Positions 1-12,770 are shown, counted from the first letter of the stretch. The stretch: 64,000 bases of DNA from Marchantia polymorpha subsp. ruderalis (GCA_037833965.1 AP031353.1:22880501-22944500); one strand, 5' to 3'. Notes: generated by a model not told the origin, from the letters alone. A program made the numbers and translations.

Positions 1-1039
1 CCAAAAAAGTAGTTTATTCAATATAGAGATAGAGTTGATTTATAATTGTCATGTTATCAATTGATGTTATTGATAGATAAAAAGTAAGTATGTTAATTAA
101 CAACGGTAAAAATATTATTTTTATTTAACATATTTACTTTTTAGATGTGTTAGATAATAATTGAAGGTATTAGTTTATGTATATGTATGTTTATTAGATT
201 TATCCGTCATGTCATCGAATCATTTGGAGTGAAATGTATTATGAGAGTGAAAACTTATTTTTTTTACATGTTGAGAAATTGTATATAAGAGAGTAAAATA
301 TATGGAGATATGTTTCATCTTCAAATATTGTGTTTCATTTTCAAATGATCATTTTCTTATTCTCTAGTGTTACATTGGTACTTTGCTCTTTCATTGAGTA
401 TCAAATTTATTTTATGAAATAACAAGAAAATGAGCACATACTTTAGTTTTTAATAGTATATAGATATTGCAAAAAAGAAGTAAAAAATGTAAAAAAAGAA
501 GGAAGTAAAAAACTTGTGATTTGCACATAATCAAATGACTTATAAAACTTCTACATCAACTAGACTGATCTCTAATCCGTTTGCAATTCATTTTTGTTTC
601 ATGTATGTAATCATCTTCGGATAATTAGATTTAAAGCATAGATTATTTAAGATGAAAGTAGGTAAATTGATAAATTTGACTATATGTCATTACATGACAA
701 CATGCCATTGTCACCTAAACACTCTAGATGCTTACTTATTACTAGGTTGAGATAAGACATATGATCAAAGATCTTGTGAACCTAGAACTTCCACTTACAC
801 TAAATAATCTTTAAATTCAATCTAATTAATGAAATTTCTAATACTTAGTCAAACCAATCAAAACTAACATGTAGTCAAAGTTATTCTTTCTTATAATTAT
901 ATATTGTCAAAAAGTTTTTCAATTTGTGGATCTGTGAAATATGATAGAATATTTATGTTTATATTTATTTTGATAAATACAATGTCAAACATATATTCAA
1001 AATTATCTTTGATAGGTAATACATTATATAAATTATGAA
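1..1039. other. AT-rich intergenic stretch, no gene seen
   Basis: About one kilobase of very AT-rich sequence with no sustained reading frame, no tRNA and no recognisable domain in any frame. It may include older, unrecognisable parts of the Copia-type fossil that becomes legible just downstream, but nothing here supports that directly. Confidence 0.6.
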
Positions 1040-1530
1040 AAAATACTTTCATACTTTCATTTTGATAATAAAAAAATTGCTACTTATGGACAAAATCTGG
1101 ATTAGAAGAAATCTACAACTAAATATGTCTTTACAATTGGTGATGGATGCATTAGTTGGAGATCTATCTTGAAGAAATGCATAACTTACTTTACAATGGA
1201 AGCTAAGTATGTAGCAGCAGTAGAAGCAACAAAGGAAGTTATTTGGTTGGATAAGCTTATCGCGTAGATAGACGGTTGTCAATTTTCACTGTGATAGATT
1301 GAATGCATCACATCGTGTTCCAAATTAAGTAATGTACACATTAAATAATTAGAATGAAGCACATTAACATCAAGTATTAATTCATCATACATGTAGTTTT
1401 TGATAAAAAGATTGCACTAGTTAAGATTGGCGATAAATATAATCTAGTTGATGAATTGATCAAGGTAATTTTTTTTCAAAGCTTTAGATCATTGTATTAT
1501 ATGAAGATTTTGCATGAAGAGCACAAGTAG
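1040..1530 (+). mobile_element. Ty1/Copia-type LTR retrotransposon fossil (RNase H end)
   Basis: Plus-strand translation in pieces resembles the C-terminal RNase H portion of a Copia polyprotein: a stretch like TMEAEYVAA, then a segment like KEVIWLDKL, then the KHI.IKY-type motif and the short tail that normally precedes the polypurine tract and 3' LTR. Only this end of the polyprotein is legible, so the element is a truncated, clearly broken and old copy. Sequence downstream of about 1530 may be its 3' LTR, but no paired LTR was found in the window. Confidence 0.72.
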
Positions 1531-1791
1531 AATTTAACTAGCAATTTTGATTATCTTTATATATTTTTATTTTATCATGTTCTGACTACGACCTAGTTCT
1601 AGTTACCTCTAGTTTAAAGAGTAACCTTTGTTGAGTCTACTTTTCAAAGTTCTTGTAGAGTAATTATATAGACTAAGTAGGTTGTTGTTCATCTCACATT
1701 GTTAATTAGCAAATTGTCAGCGATAATCCAAGTCAATGATGGATTGTTGATGACGGTTTATTCAATGTACTAGATCAGTCATATTATATGT

Positions 1792-2415
1792 GAGAGTTTG
1801 AAGTTGGGCAAGGCGCACGAGCTTGCAAAATCTTAGGCCGAACGCAATTCAGAGCACAAAGTTGTGATGTCTTGGAAGTTCGAGCTTTTTGAGTGGGGAG
1901 GGTTGAATCTTGCAAGGGCCGTAACTTTGGGCTGGAATGTGAACGGAGCCTGAAATTTTGTGGCATTGTGAGGTTAGCAAGATCTCTGTACTTTGAAAAT
2001 TTTCAGATTGAACGGAGTCCTAAGACAATGTGCGTCCAATTTTGAGTTTTGAGCTTTGAATTTCAAGATATGAGGGCAAGAAAATTGATTTTTACGCAAG
2101 CTCTTTCTTTGAGCTTGGATGTGCACTCAATCTAAAACTTTGTGAGAGCTTGAAGTTAGACATGACGCTCAAACCTACAAAATCTCAGGCCAAACGCAAT
2201 TTGAAGCACGAAGTTGTGACGTCTTGGAGGTTTGAGCTCTTTGAGTGGGGCGGTCAAATCTTGCAGGGGCCGTAACTTTGAGCCGGAGTGTGATTTGGAC
2301 TTGAAACTTTGTGAAAGCTTGGAGCTAGACAAGGAGTAAAAGCTTGCAAAATTTGATATTGAATGGAATTTAGAAAAGAAAGTTGAGATATATTTTAGTC
2401 TCAAGTGTTTGAGAA
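1792..2415 (+). repeat. tandem ~170-180 bp monomers 5' of the LINE
   Basis: Related units begin at about 1792, 1967 (most diverged), 2144 and 2313 (partial). Each starts with a version of GAGAGCTTGAAGTTAGACA and later contains a block like GGGCCGTAACTTTGAGC. Units one and three are the most alike. The array ends about 10 bp before the first ATG of the LINE ORF1, which is the place where promoter monomers sit in some LINE families. That role is inferred from position only. Confidence 0.72.
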
Positions 2416-2424
2416 GCATTCACA

Positions 2425-3130
2425 TGATGACTTCTCAAGATATTTCAATACTCAATCTTCTGCAAACGGTTTTGGAAGAATTGAAAATACTCCGTGCAGA
2501 ATTCAAGATACAGAGTTCTACTTTAATTGCAGCTTAACATGAAATTCGAAAGTTAAAGCTCTCTCAGAAATGTTTTGAGAAGATTATGAGTGATATTTCG
2601 GAACACGTAGAGTACATTCAGGAGAAAGTTGGTTCACAAGCTTCCAATGTCGCTACTCCTAGATTACATGAAGTGGTTGAAAGTCTAGAGGTGAAGATAA
2701 AATCCTATGCGCAAGCCATTAAATCTGCTCAACTCTCTTTCAATCAAGAGCAAGAGATTAAAAAGGCTAATCAATCTGCTCGTAGAAAGAACTTGAGAAT
2801 TTCTAGTCTACTTGAATCTGAGAAGGAAGAGGTGAAGATTGTTGTCACCATGATTTGGCTGAAACACTTGATGTTCCTAATCCGAATGTGGCTCAAGCTT
2901 TTTGTATTGGAACCATAGGAATCCAATCTCAAGACATCATAGTTAAGTTTAATTACTAAACCCAACGTGATACGGAGCCGTTCTCAAAGGACATAGGATT
3001 TAGTTAGATCCCGATCTCACACCTCTACAAGTAGAGGCAAGGAGAAAGAAGCTTTCAAAAGTCAAAGAACCTCAGGATTTTTTGCTTATTTCCGTGATGG
3101 ATAAGCAATTGTCACTCAACGAAATAGACA
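2425..3130 (+). pseudogene. LINE ORF1-like protein, degenerate
   Basis: Starting at the ATG at 2425, the frame gives a Leu/Glu/Lys-rich coiled-coil-forming stretch; a stop at about 2536 interrupts it and the same frame resumes from 2587 for about 80 more residues. After a frame change near 2840 the text continues with a segment like DVPNPNVAQAFCIGTIG and then SQDIIVKF, and near 3070-3120 with SGFFAYFRDG, patterns typical of the RNA-binding ORF1 proteins of plant LINEs. The function in an intact element would be nucleic-acid chaperone activity in the ribonucleoprotein. This copy is not functional. Confidence 0.7.
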
Positions 3131-3199
3131 ATCATCAACATAGCAATCCAAGAGCTTCAGGTTGATAATGTGAAATATCAGAGATCTTTTTTCAACAAA

Positions 3200-6100
3200 G
3201 TGTGTGAGTGCTGATCTGATTTGGAAGATGGCAGACATCATCAACATTGTGGAGACGTGGGAAAATGAGAGCAACACTATTAGAGAGATAACATGTTTTA
3301 CTTTGGTGGGATTCACTTGGAGTCATGGATATCAACGAGCAGGAAGAGGCTATGGATGTATTGCTACTTTCATCAGATCACAATTTCTACCTATGATACA
3401 TCTAGAAGTTCAGGATATTGGAGATCAATTTCATTAGCTTCATCTTGGATTGGCTGGAGTATCTAATAGTTATTTGGCTGTTTGTTACTTTGCACCATTG
3501 TCCATGCCTATCTACTCCACACACACTTGCAATCGGAGTCAACCATTCCATCGACTTATAGAAGATGTTCTCAATAATCAAAGCATAGGTGAAGTTTTTC
3601 TTGTTGAAGATTTCAATGCTCAAATAGATTATGCACAATTTACCCAAGCTGGTGATCTTTTGATTTCTCCCTCCTTTGAAGAACTTGAAGATAATATGTG
3701 GTCTAGAATCTCTTTTGATACTTGTACAAATCCTTTGACAAAACACTTTCTAACCTTTGGAGCCACATGTAATTTGAAATTTCTCAACGGTATCTCTCTC
3801 TTTCCTAACTTCCTTTCCAATACGTGTTTTGCTTCTACATGTATTAGCACTAATGATTATTTCTATCCTCGGCCACTCATAGCTCTTTTATTTCAAAATT
3901 TGATATTCTAGAACTTCAGCCATAATCAGATCATGCAGCTCTATTATTTACTCTCTTGTTGTAAAAAACAATCCCTCTCTCTCCATCCCATTCTGTTTTA
4001 GCTTCTCCCAAGTTTCGTTTAGATCATAGTAAGAAAGAGCATTACATGCTACATTTTCAAAACCTTTTGACCCACACTTGATGAAAACTTGATCCACATA
4101 CAACGAGTGGACAACTAACAAAGTTCCTCAAAAACATTGCTTCTAAGTTCTATTTGCGGCACAAGGATCTAAGAGCTAGCATGCTTCCTTGCAATGGATG
4201 GTTTGACTTTGATTGCAAGCAAGCGAGGATGAGATAAGTTGACAAGTCTTTGTATCTTCAATGTCGGCTTATCTTGACAAGGCTTTACAAAGACTTGGTG
4301 AAGTATAAGAAACGAGCTTTTTTTAGTACGAAGCATGAATCCTTAACAAATGAACTGATAGAGAATCCCAAATCCTTTTAGAGACGGTTAGTTGTACGGT
4401 CTTTTAAACCTACTCTTGATCCCAAGAGTTTGATTGATTTTGCTGAAGAGCTTTATTTTTTTCCCGACACTGCATCAATGCCTTGTTGTGAAGTATCATC
4501 TGGCTTATTTTCTGAATCAAAGGTGATGACTCAAGTAAGAAAATTAACAAATGATAAATCGGAGGATTTGGATGGTCTATCTATTGAACTTTTGAAGTGG
4601 GGAGGGTATTTTATTTGACTGATACTCATTAAAGTGTTAGAGAATGCTGTTATGTATGATTTTTCTTCAATTTGGTCTTTACGGAAGATTGTGCCTATTC
4701 ACAAGTCAGAAAGTAAGGACTTGGTGACAAATTATCTCATTATCATGGTGAGTAGTGTTTTTGCCAAGTTGTTTGGCAAATTGATGGAGTCAAAGTTAAG
4801 CACATAGACTCAATTTCATCCAAAGAGAGCGCAGTTTCAAGTAGATTTTTGCCCTACATACAACATCATTGACCATATCTTGGCCTTACGTGTTTTATGG
4901 GAGAAATCGAAGGGCAGTGGAAAATCTTTGTTTTGCGCCTTCATTGATTTTAAGAAAGCTTTTGACACCATACCTCGTGAGCTATTATAAAAAAGGCTGC
5001 AAGTCACTGGAGTATCATCAAATCTTCTAGCAGCTGTGGTCACATTATACCATTTTGTTCGAGCCAAGATCAACACTTCTCAAACTAAAGAGGTTTTGAG
5101 TACCATTGATGTGATTCAAGGTTGTACTCTCTCTTCAACTCTCTTTGGAGTTTTTATATATAATATTGAAGAGTGGTTGGAAGCATGTGATAGTGAAGGT
5201 GTCAAGCTTGGAAACTTTGTTATCAAAGCTCTCTTGTATGCAGATGATATCATGTTACTAGCACGTGATGCAATTAGTTTACAAAAACATCTATATACTT
5301 TGGCTGGCTTTTGTACCAAAAATCAGATGGAGGTAAATATGAAGAAGTCTAAAGTCATGATAGTGGGCACTAGAGCCAAGTTCTACTTCTATTACAAGGA
5401 TTTATAATTAGAATAGATGAAGAGTTATAAATATGTAGACATTGATTTTTTTTAATGATCATAGTTGGGCACTTTGCGTGCAAAAGATAGTAGAAAGTGG
5501 TTACAAAACTCTATATCATTGCTAAATCGGTGTAGAAGAGCTCATCTAGTGTCTTGGAGTCTTAGGAAATTTTTATTCAGAAGCTTAATGTTGCCGCTAG
5601 TATTATATGGAACCCAAGTGTGGGCAACTGGTTGTAAGAAGACAAGTTGGAAGCGTGTGGAGAGGGTGCAGAAGATATTTCTACAAGAAGATTTGGGTGT
5701 GAGAAACCAAACTTCATATGCTACTCTTCTTGCTGAAACATGTTGTTTAACTCTAGAGCCTAAAACTCTATACTTGACCATCACTTACATCAGAAGGGTG
5801 AGATCTCTTGATGCTTCTTGCCTTCCTCCTCAAGCTTTCAGTGCCACACGTGCCAAAGTATGGTTAGCGGATGTGATAACTTGGTTTTTTAGGTAGAATG
5901 TGATGGAACGCGATTGGGACTTGCAACCTATAACACTGCGTGAACGTCTGAAGGAGGAGTTTTTGAACATTATTTAAAGCAAGCGTGACACCAAGATGCA
6001 GTTTTATCAACTTCATATGAATCATATGCTTGTTTATTGTGAATAAGATTTCCTACTTGTAGGAATTTCTACGTCCTTACATCATATTATTGCTAGGCAT

Positions 6101-6300
6101 AGAATTGGATCTAATAGGCTTGGAATTGAGGAAGTACGTTGGCTTAATATTGATAGAAGTGAACATATTTGTAGATTATGTGACGGCGGGGACATTGAGT
6201 ATGAAGAGCATGTATTTGTTACTTGTTTTAGGTACGAAGCTATTAGGCTTGCTCATAATATAGATGTAGAGAATTTAAATTCTTTGTTACAGTTAGTTCC
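3200..6300 (+). pseudogene. LINE ORF2-like endonuclease/reverse transcriptase, degenerate
   Basis: The endonuclease part shows YLAVCYFAP and the catalytic-region motif DFNAQ (about 3460-3630). The reverse transcriptase shows FIDFKKAFDTIPRELL (about 4940-4990), then GCTLSSTLFG (about 5120) and the catalytic box YADDIMLLA (about 5236-5262). The C-terminal part carries VWATGCKKTSWKRVERVQ-type sequence (about 5620) and a C-x2-C-x9-H-x4-C knuckle at about 6170-6226. Open stretches are 3450-3911, 4430-4618, 5036-5407 and 5465-5896, with frame changes and stops between them. The copy could not encode an active enzyme. Confidence 0.85.
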
Positions 6301-6493
6301 TTTTGATTTAGTTTGTTATATTATAGACATTATAAGTTACCGTTCTAGTGCTCTTGGCACTAGGTAGAGGTTGGCCTTTGGGATCTTTTTCCTTGTTTGT
6401 GGTTTTCGCTTGTAATGTGGTTTTCAGCCTTTTAACCCTTTGGGTCCCCCGGGGTTGATCTATTACCATTTATCATTTACCATTTATTAGTAT

Positions 6494-9400
6494 TATGGCC
6501 TATTTGTCTCTACATCTTCTAAACTATTAGGTACAACAAGTTTTCTTGTCGCGCCAAACATTATTGTGTGATTTTGTGGACATAGCAAGAAGTACGAACT
6601 ACATCATATTTGTGTCTTTGTTATGTGAATTTTTTCTTTTGTGAATTTTGCCGCTGATCGAGCAATAATAAAATAGCCTTGTTAACAACTTTTATGTTTA
6701 GTATATAAACATAGGTGTGTTAATAAAGAAAAAATTATCATGAATCCATATGTTTAGTTGGAATGTGTTAACCTAATATGCTAAGACATGTTGATCATAG
6801 CTGAATAGTATAGTAGTACATTCAAAAAAGATTTATAAACTTTGAAAATAATAGATTGAAAAGATATAAACTTTGAAAGGATTTTTCTTTTTTTTTTTTT
6901 ATAGATTTTCCAAACAAATGAAGAAAGATAAAATCTAATGTTGAAAATGTCATCAATTCACTATGATGACATTTTCAACAAGTGTTTGATTTATTACAAA
7001 CAAAGTAAATAACATATTGATATTGCAGCAATTTTAAATCATGACAATAATTATTTTGTATCAATTGCTTCTTATTTTTCATGAGGAAAATCAGATCATA
7101 ATAATCAAACAGTTCTTAATTACATATTTTTTTTAAGTTATGATAAGAATGGACTTACAAACTTACAAAAATTAATACAATAGAAAAAATTAAATTTTAT
7201 ATACTTAAAGAAACTTGAAAACATAGTAAAATTGAATTTTAAAAAGAAATGTATTCCTTAATTATACATTTTTAAAAAATAATTAAAAAATAATTAAATT
7301 AATTAAATAAAGAAAACAAAAAAACATTACTAGACATGACATTTTTCAATAAAACTTCACTAAATTAAATTTATGATTTGAAAAAAATTATATCAAATAA
7401 TAAATAAAGTTTAAAAATATTGCAATAGTGAGATTTTTTAAATGATTTAAATTTTTTAAACATAATTTCTTCACATTATAAATCACAAATTTATTAAAAT
7501 TGTTTATAAAAAATGCTAAATAAAAAGATTTATAATATATTTAAAGAATTATTAACTTAATCACATGAAATTCTTTCAATAATAAATTGATAATATATCG
7601 AATTTTCTTAACACTTACAAACAAAAATTCCATACTGAATAAAGGTTATGATTTCATTTATCACTTCAGTTTAAAAAAATATATAGACAATTGTAAGATC
7701 AACACTAATACATATTCATATAATTGTGACATACAACACCAAAGGATTTATTATCAAAAACAAGAATTCAAAAAGGGTTAAGGTAAAATAATCAAATCTA
7801 TATAAAAATCAGATAACAAGAGAATAGCAAAAATCTCATTCCACAAATGTTCTGATTCAAAACAAAGTACGCATAATTAATCTGTCGGTGGAGGTAATAT
7901 ATCCATAGCAGATATAATGAAAAGCTTTGATTGATCCGCTAGCAAAGAAATACTATCCCATATATTAGGCCTTTTTTGGCTCTCAATTAAAACTTCAACT
8001 TTCAATAAAAAGCTTTGCTATATTCACTTATATCTACCAAATCATCACTATCTCAGTTAACTATTACATTATCGTTGTTTGCATGTTTCTGAATATCGCC
8101 AGTTGTTTTTGTGTGTGATTTCTTTGATAAAAACTTTCAACTTTGTTGGTGTACTCTTTGTCTTTATCAGATGATATATTTGGGAACAATTTCTACTCCC
8201 ACAATCATGGCATTCTACTGATACATGTGAAAAGGAAAACTAATGAAGGTTTTAGACTTGAAGATTATATTTGTTTACAAATAATGATGAATCTCTCTCC
8301 TATATCCATCATAGTGAATGGATGGACTTACAAGCTTGACGCATAAGTTCGAAACTACATTAATACCTTTTATATATGGCTTGTGACATTTTATATACAA
8401 GATGATAAAACTTACGTGCTTAAAATGCCGTGGATCGGCTGTATATAAGAATCATTGGATGGAGGTCACAAGACTTTTGCTAGAGCCGCCCAGACCGTAT
8501 GCCTTTTTGTAGACTGCCGTGATCTTTCATACAAACATCGTTCAAGCCTGGCCCTTACTGCGTAAAGTCCAGACCTCATTAAAAGTGTCATTTATTATTT
8601 TTTTAAAAATCACTTTTGCCACAATTAAAATTATACCTACATTACAATTAAGCTATTGAGTTTTTTTTAGCTTATTTTGGACAGAAATAGAAGGAACTCA
8701 TGATCAACTGATGGATGTAATATTAGTGAGAATAGAGTACTACATATACCCATAAAAGATTTTCTAAAACTCTGATGCAAGGGTATTCTGGTTATGAAAT
8801 CTAGTTTCTCTCCAATCCTAAGATTGAAGACAGGTGATATCACTCATCTTGGGCTCAGGTTTTGAGGAGGAATTCACATCACTTTTCTGGAATTTTGGAA
8901 ATTGGCACTATTAAGTTGAAGTCTAATATCCTCATCGTTAGATCAAGAAACTCAAAATCATTTCTTTTCATGTACTAGCGCTCTGTGTTTTTTAGTATCA
9001 TCACGGTGAATATTCATGCAATCTGTTCATGGACTTTTCTAAATTCTAGTTAGTTATCGATGACTTTAGGTGTCCGATGAACATATCATGAGCGCGGAAC
9101 CAAGTTGACTACTCTGCCTGAAGTTCTCGTGAAATTAACTCAATTTCTTATGGTATCAAGATTGTCACAATAGTTTGTCCATACAAATACCACATTTGAG
9201 TGCCACACTCAACAAAAGGTGGCAAAAATGACAAATGCCACTTTTAAGGAGGTTTGCGTTACTCAACGTGTTGGAACGGATAACTGCTGATTCAGTCGCT
9301 AAAGTTGTACAGGAGTTGATCTAGAGACGGAGGAGCCGACAGCTTTTGGTTTTTCTCTCTCTAGTTATCTATTCGAATCCTCGCTTTTTCGCTCTTCTTG

Positions 9401-10553
9401 TACGCTTTCTTTTCTCATTGCTCTAGCTCGCAGGAGCCATATCTCCAGAGGAGCTCACAATTGCCAAATGCGCGAAGCTTGCCTCAAAATGACGTTGAAG
9501 CATGCTTTGTACAATCAATCCATGAGTAATTTTGGAGCCAATATCATTGATGGAGCGGTGATTTGTAATGTTTGCAATTTGAATCTCAAGAAAGAAATGC
9601 TCGTACCACCATTAGGTCATGTTGGGAGGTGCGGGGAGTGACGGATCAGAGGCAGACGTAGATGCAAATTCTCATGATCAACATTTTTTGAGATCTTTGC
9701 CCGAGCCTCAATAAACTCGATTCCTTTTCTGTTATATTCTTTTGAATTCTCGTCCTCTCATGCCGGCTTGCTTCACCAACTGGTGCTCATTCTCTTCTTA
9801 TTCATTGAGCAAATCCTTACGTAACCTCAAAAAGTGACTTTAATCTGCTCGTCCTTCCGAGCTCGAGAGTCTCTTGCCGAGTTCTCGACGCCTGGCCTGA
9901 AGCAGAAGAAGAAAGAGCGAGAGAGTTGGAATTTCTCCTAGAGTGCAGATTTGCCAGCGCATGTGCGCGACGAACTGCAGTGCGGGGAAATTCTGAGAAG
10001 GAGAGGGATCATGTATCTGATTTTGAACCGTGTTTCTTTGTTTGTGAGCAAGGTAATAATTATAGACGTGTTGGATTTGCCATGATCGATAAAAAAGCAG
10101 GATTATCCCTTTGACATATGTCTTCATGACAGTCATCCTATATGCCTGCAATGTCATGCCAGCAGCAGCTTAGATCTGAGGATATTGTTCCTTAATATCA
10201 GATCGCCTCAGATCGGAGGATGGTCATAGATATAAATCGATAGCAACATGAAAGTGGCTTGGAATATGCTCATTTGAATCGTAACATTAGCTTTTTCTTA
10301 ATTCCTATTCATTGTAATATTATATGATGCAGCGTCGGATGTTTTTCGCTGTCAAGAGAAAAATACCCGAAGCTTTAAAGTCTAGTCTGCACATGGCTTT
10401 TTGTTGCCTCTCTAAGCAACTTTTGTCCAAATTGCATGCTATGGCCGATAAAATAGCAAGATTATTACTAAATCATAAAAATAAAAGGCTTATAATATGA
10501 GTTTATTGAGAATAAAAAATCGAAGAGAGACTTTGCAACTGTGGTTTTTCATA
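6494..10553. other. AT-rich intergenic region, no gene seen
   Basis: 6.5-9.0 kb is extremely AT-rich with homopolymer runs and only trivial reading frames. From about 9.1 to 10.4 kb the GC content rises and the sequence looks less degenerate, with pyrimidine-rich tracts near 9350-9430 and a weak inverted repeat around 10170-10220. No protein domain, tRNA or structural RNA was recognised in either strand. Short reading frames near 7587, 8143 and 9840 have no protein-like composition. Confidence 0.5.
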
Positions 10554-11293
10554 TTAGTTATACCTTACTTTGGGCTAATTAGACCTCGGTCTAGTATACG
10601 CTGCCATTCGTACATCCTATAGGCTTCAATGGCGCAGCATTTATAAACGCTACCATCATTAACGATGTTCTTATAACTTGTTGTGTCTTCCGTTGTGACA
10701 CTCGTTGCAAGCGTGACGCGCGTTACGCCTGCCACGTCAAAGTATGTCTGCCACATCAAACCAATTTGCGCTAAAATCTATAGCGAATGAATTTCGTTCA
10801 TGAACAAACGGTGGGAGTGACGTGATTCGCTTCTGTTCAACAATGATGCTCTGGTCCTGTAAATCCGTGAAGATTCCAATGGCTTCTTGTCAAAGATTAG
10901 TCTTTCACGTAAATTTGTTTCCCGTTAAAATTGCGAGCAATAGAATTTTGTGATGACCTCATGATCCTTGGCCCAGTTAAGAAGCTATCAAAATCTTCAC
11001 GGATTTCCAGTTTGGGGCATCATTGTCGAACACAGGAACATAGCTCACACTCGCACTATCGAACATAGCTCGTTTCTTCACAAACAAAATTCATTCACTT
11101 TTGATTTTAGCGCGAATTGGTTTGACATGGCAGACATATTTTGTCGTGGCAAGCGTAAGCCATGTCACGCTTGCCACTGCGTGACAAAACGAAAGGCACC
11201 AGAAGTTAGAAGAAGAAGTTAGCGTTCATAAATGCCCGCCATTCAAGCCTAATTAGATTGAGGTCTAATTAACCCAAAGTGAGGGATAACTAA
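10554..11293. mobile_element. palindromic long-TIR MITE, TA target duplication
   Basis: The left arm (10554 to about 10890) and the right arm (about 10976 to 11293) are inverted copies of each other over more than 300 bp, at roughly three-quarters identity by eye, around an 85-bp centre. The outer ends are TTAGTTAT and ATAACTAA, each flanked by TA, which fits a Tc1/mariner (Stowaway-like) target duplication. Conserved blocks in both arms include ACTTTGGG, TAATTAGACCTC, GTATGTCTGCCA (left form) and AAATCCGTGAAGATT. There is no transposase, so the element is non-autonomous. The left arm has a small extra segment after TAATTAGACCTC. A reading frame at 10968-11222 lies wholly inside the right arm and is not a gene. 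Confidence 0.82.
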
Positions 11294-12697
11294 TACCTCC
11301 TTTTTTTTCTGCTTTTAACATATTTCAAAACAATAGCCTAAAATTTATTTCAAGAAAGAATCTTTTCTTGATAATTACAATATATCCCTATTATTGAATA
11401 GAACTCAAAATAAATATGTATCTAGAATTTTTAGTTTACATTTGTTTTGACAATGTATGAATCAAAAGTAACAATTTTAGAGAATGTTAAATTCAAACAA
11501 TAGAAGTTCATTTGAAATTTTAAATAACCATGAGATGAAAAGTATTAAGTGAAAATGTACTTAAATATGTAGTAACAATCTAATTGTTTTACGTAACTTT
11601 TAAATTAGATTTATTTACATTTCATTGTGATTTTAGAGGCTATTTTATATTTCTGCTCTTTTGATTTTCCTAATAATTGAAAATGTTACAGCTTTTTTGC
11701 ATAAGGTGCTCAAATTGCAATATTCATGATTATTACAAGTATTATATTTTTTCCATACTTTTCTGATACATAATTTTTAAATTGTATATCAAAATAGCTA
11801 TAAATTTTTTTATAGTAGGCTTGAATTTGATCTTTCTAATTGAAATCATACATTAGATATTAATGTTCATATTGATTTTGAAAATTATTTATATAATATT
11901 ATTTATGAATAATATTATTAAAAATTTTACTTTTATTTTTTGAAAAATGTTAAAATCAACTTTGATTAAAGAGTCACTTCATGTTCTAACTATTTATAGT
12001 TAAAAGTGTTGCTAGGATATTTAATCCTAGGGTTTGTATAAAAAAAAATAGGATTATTAGCATACATTCTCACGCTTGAGTTTAACTTTTGAAGTAATAG
12101 TGGGCTATGAACCAAGATTATATTGTTGTCTAGACTCTTTGTGTTTACAATCATTTGATCTTAGTATTTTGCTATTTAATGATTTTCGGTTTGAACACTT
12201 TTAAAACATATATGTGTATGATATATCACAGATGTAATATAATTATAATTTTAAGACAAAGTATGAACGTTTAAACAAATATTTTCCCCAAAAGATTAGT
12301 TTGTATAATATGATCTTATGTTAAAGTATATATAGTGTACTTTTTTTTATTTTTATACAATAAGACTATTATACAAATTAAAATTTAATTTTAATATATA
12401 TTTTTAAATATAAAAATAATTAATTTTTTTTATCTTATCAATCTATCACTTTGATAGTTGGACAATTCATAAATTCACAGGGAAAATTACCATAATTATT
12501 TTGATAACCAAAGATAGATCCCGTATATAAATTAAAGTAACTTCATTATCATTTCTCTAAAAGTAATGTAATTTATATTTATCAAAATATATTTTGAATA
12601 ATTTTACATTCATTTTAAAAATTAGTAAAATCGGAGAATAACATTTCTTTAATTTCCATAGATGGTAACGTAAAATTACTTGACGCAAAGAATCATC
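11294..12697. other. AT-rich intergenic region, no gene seen
   Basis: Low-GC sequence with many A and T runs and no reading frame of note. It ends at the 3' side of the tRNA-Ala gene. A short T-run on the minus strand (AAAA on the plus strand at about 12672-12675) could serve as the polymerase III stop for that gene. Confidence 0.55.
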
Positions 12698-12770
12698 TGG
12701 AGATGCGGGGTATCGATCCCCGTGCCTCTCGCATGCTAAGCGAGCGCTCTACCATCTGAGCTACATCCCC
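12698..12770 (-). tRNA. tRNA-Ala (AGC)
   Basis: The minus strand folds as a complete 73-nt cloverleaf. The acceptor stem GGGGATG pairs with CATCTCC with one G-U pair. The D-arm contains the A-box-like TAGCTCAGATGG, the anticodon loop is TTAGCAT on a CTCGC/GCGAG stem, and the T-arm is closed by GGGG/CCCC around ATCGATA. Anticodon AGC decodes GCU/GCC (alanine). The discriminator base is A, CCA is not encoded and there is no intron. It looks intact and functional. Confidence 0.96.

Larger units (their letters stand above)
1792..6493 (+). mobile_element. degenerate LINE (non-LTR retrotransposon)
   Basis: A plus-strand non-LTR element can be read as tandem 5' monomers (1792-2415), a coiled-coil ORF1 (about 2425-3130), an APE-type endonuclease region (about 3200-3930), a reverse transcriptase region (about 4400-5400), and a C-terminal region with a CCHC-like knuckle (about 6170-6226). 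It ends near 6460-6492 in a short repetitive tail built on ATTTACC/ATTTATC, as many LINEs do instead of a long poly-A. Frames are broken many times, so the copy is inactive. Target-site duplications could not be placed with confidence. The order of domains and the tail fix the strand. Confidence 0.88.

Noticed and set aside
10968-11222. 84-aa plus-strand frame
   Set aside because: Lies entirely within the right arm of the palindromic MITE and has no protein-like features.
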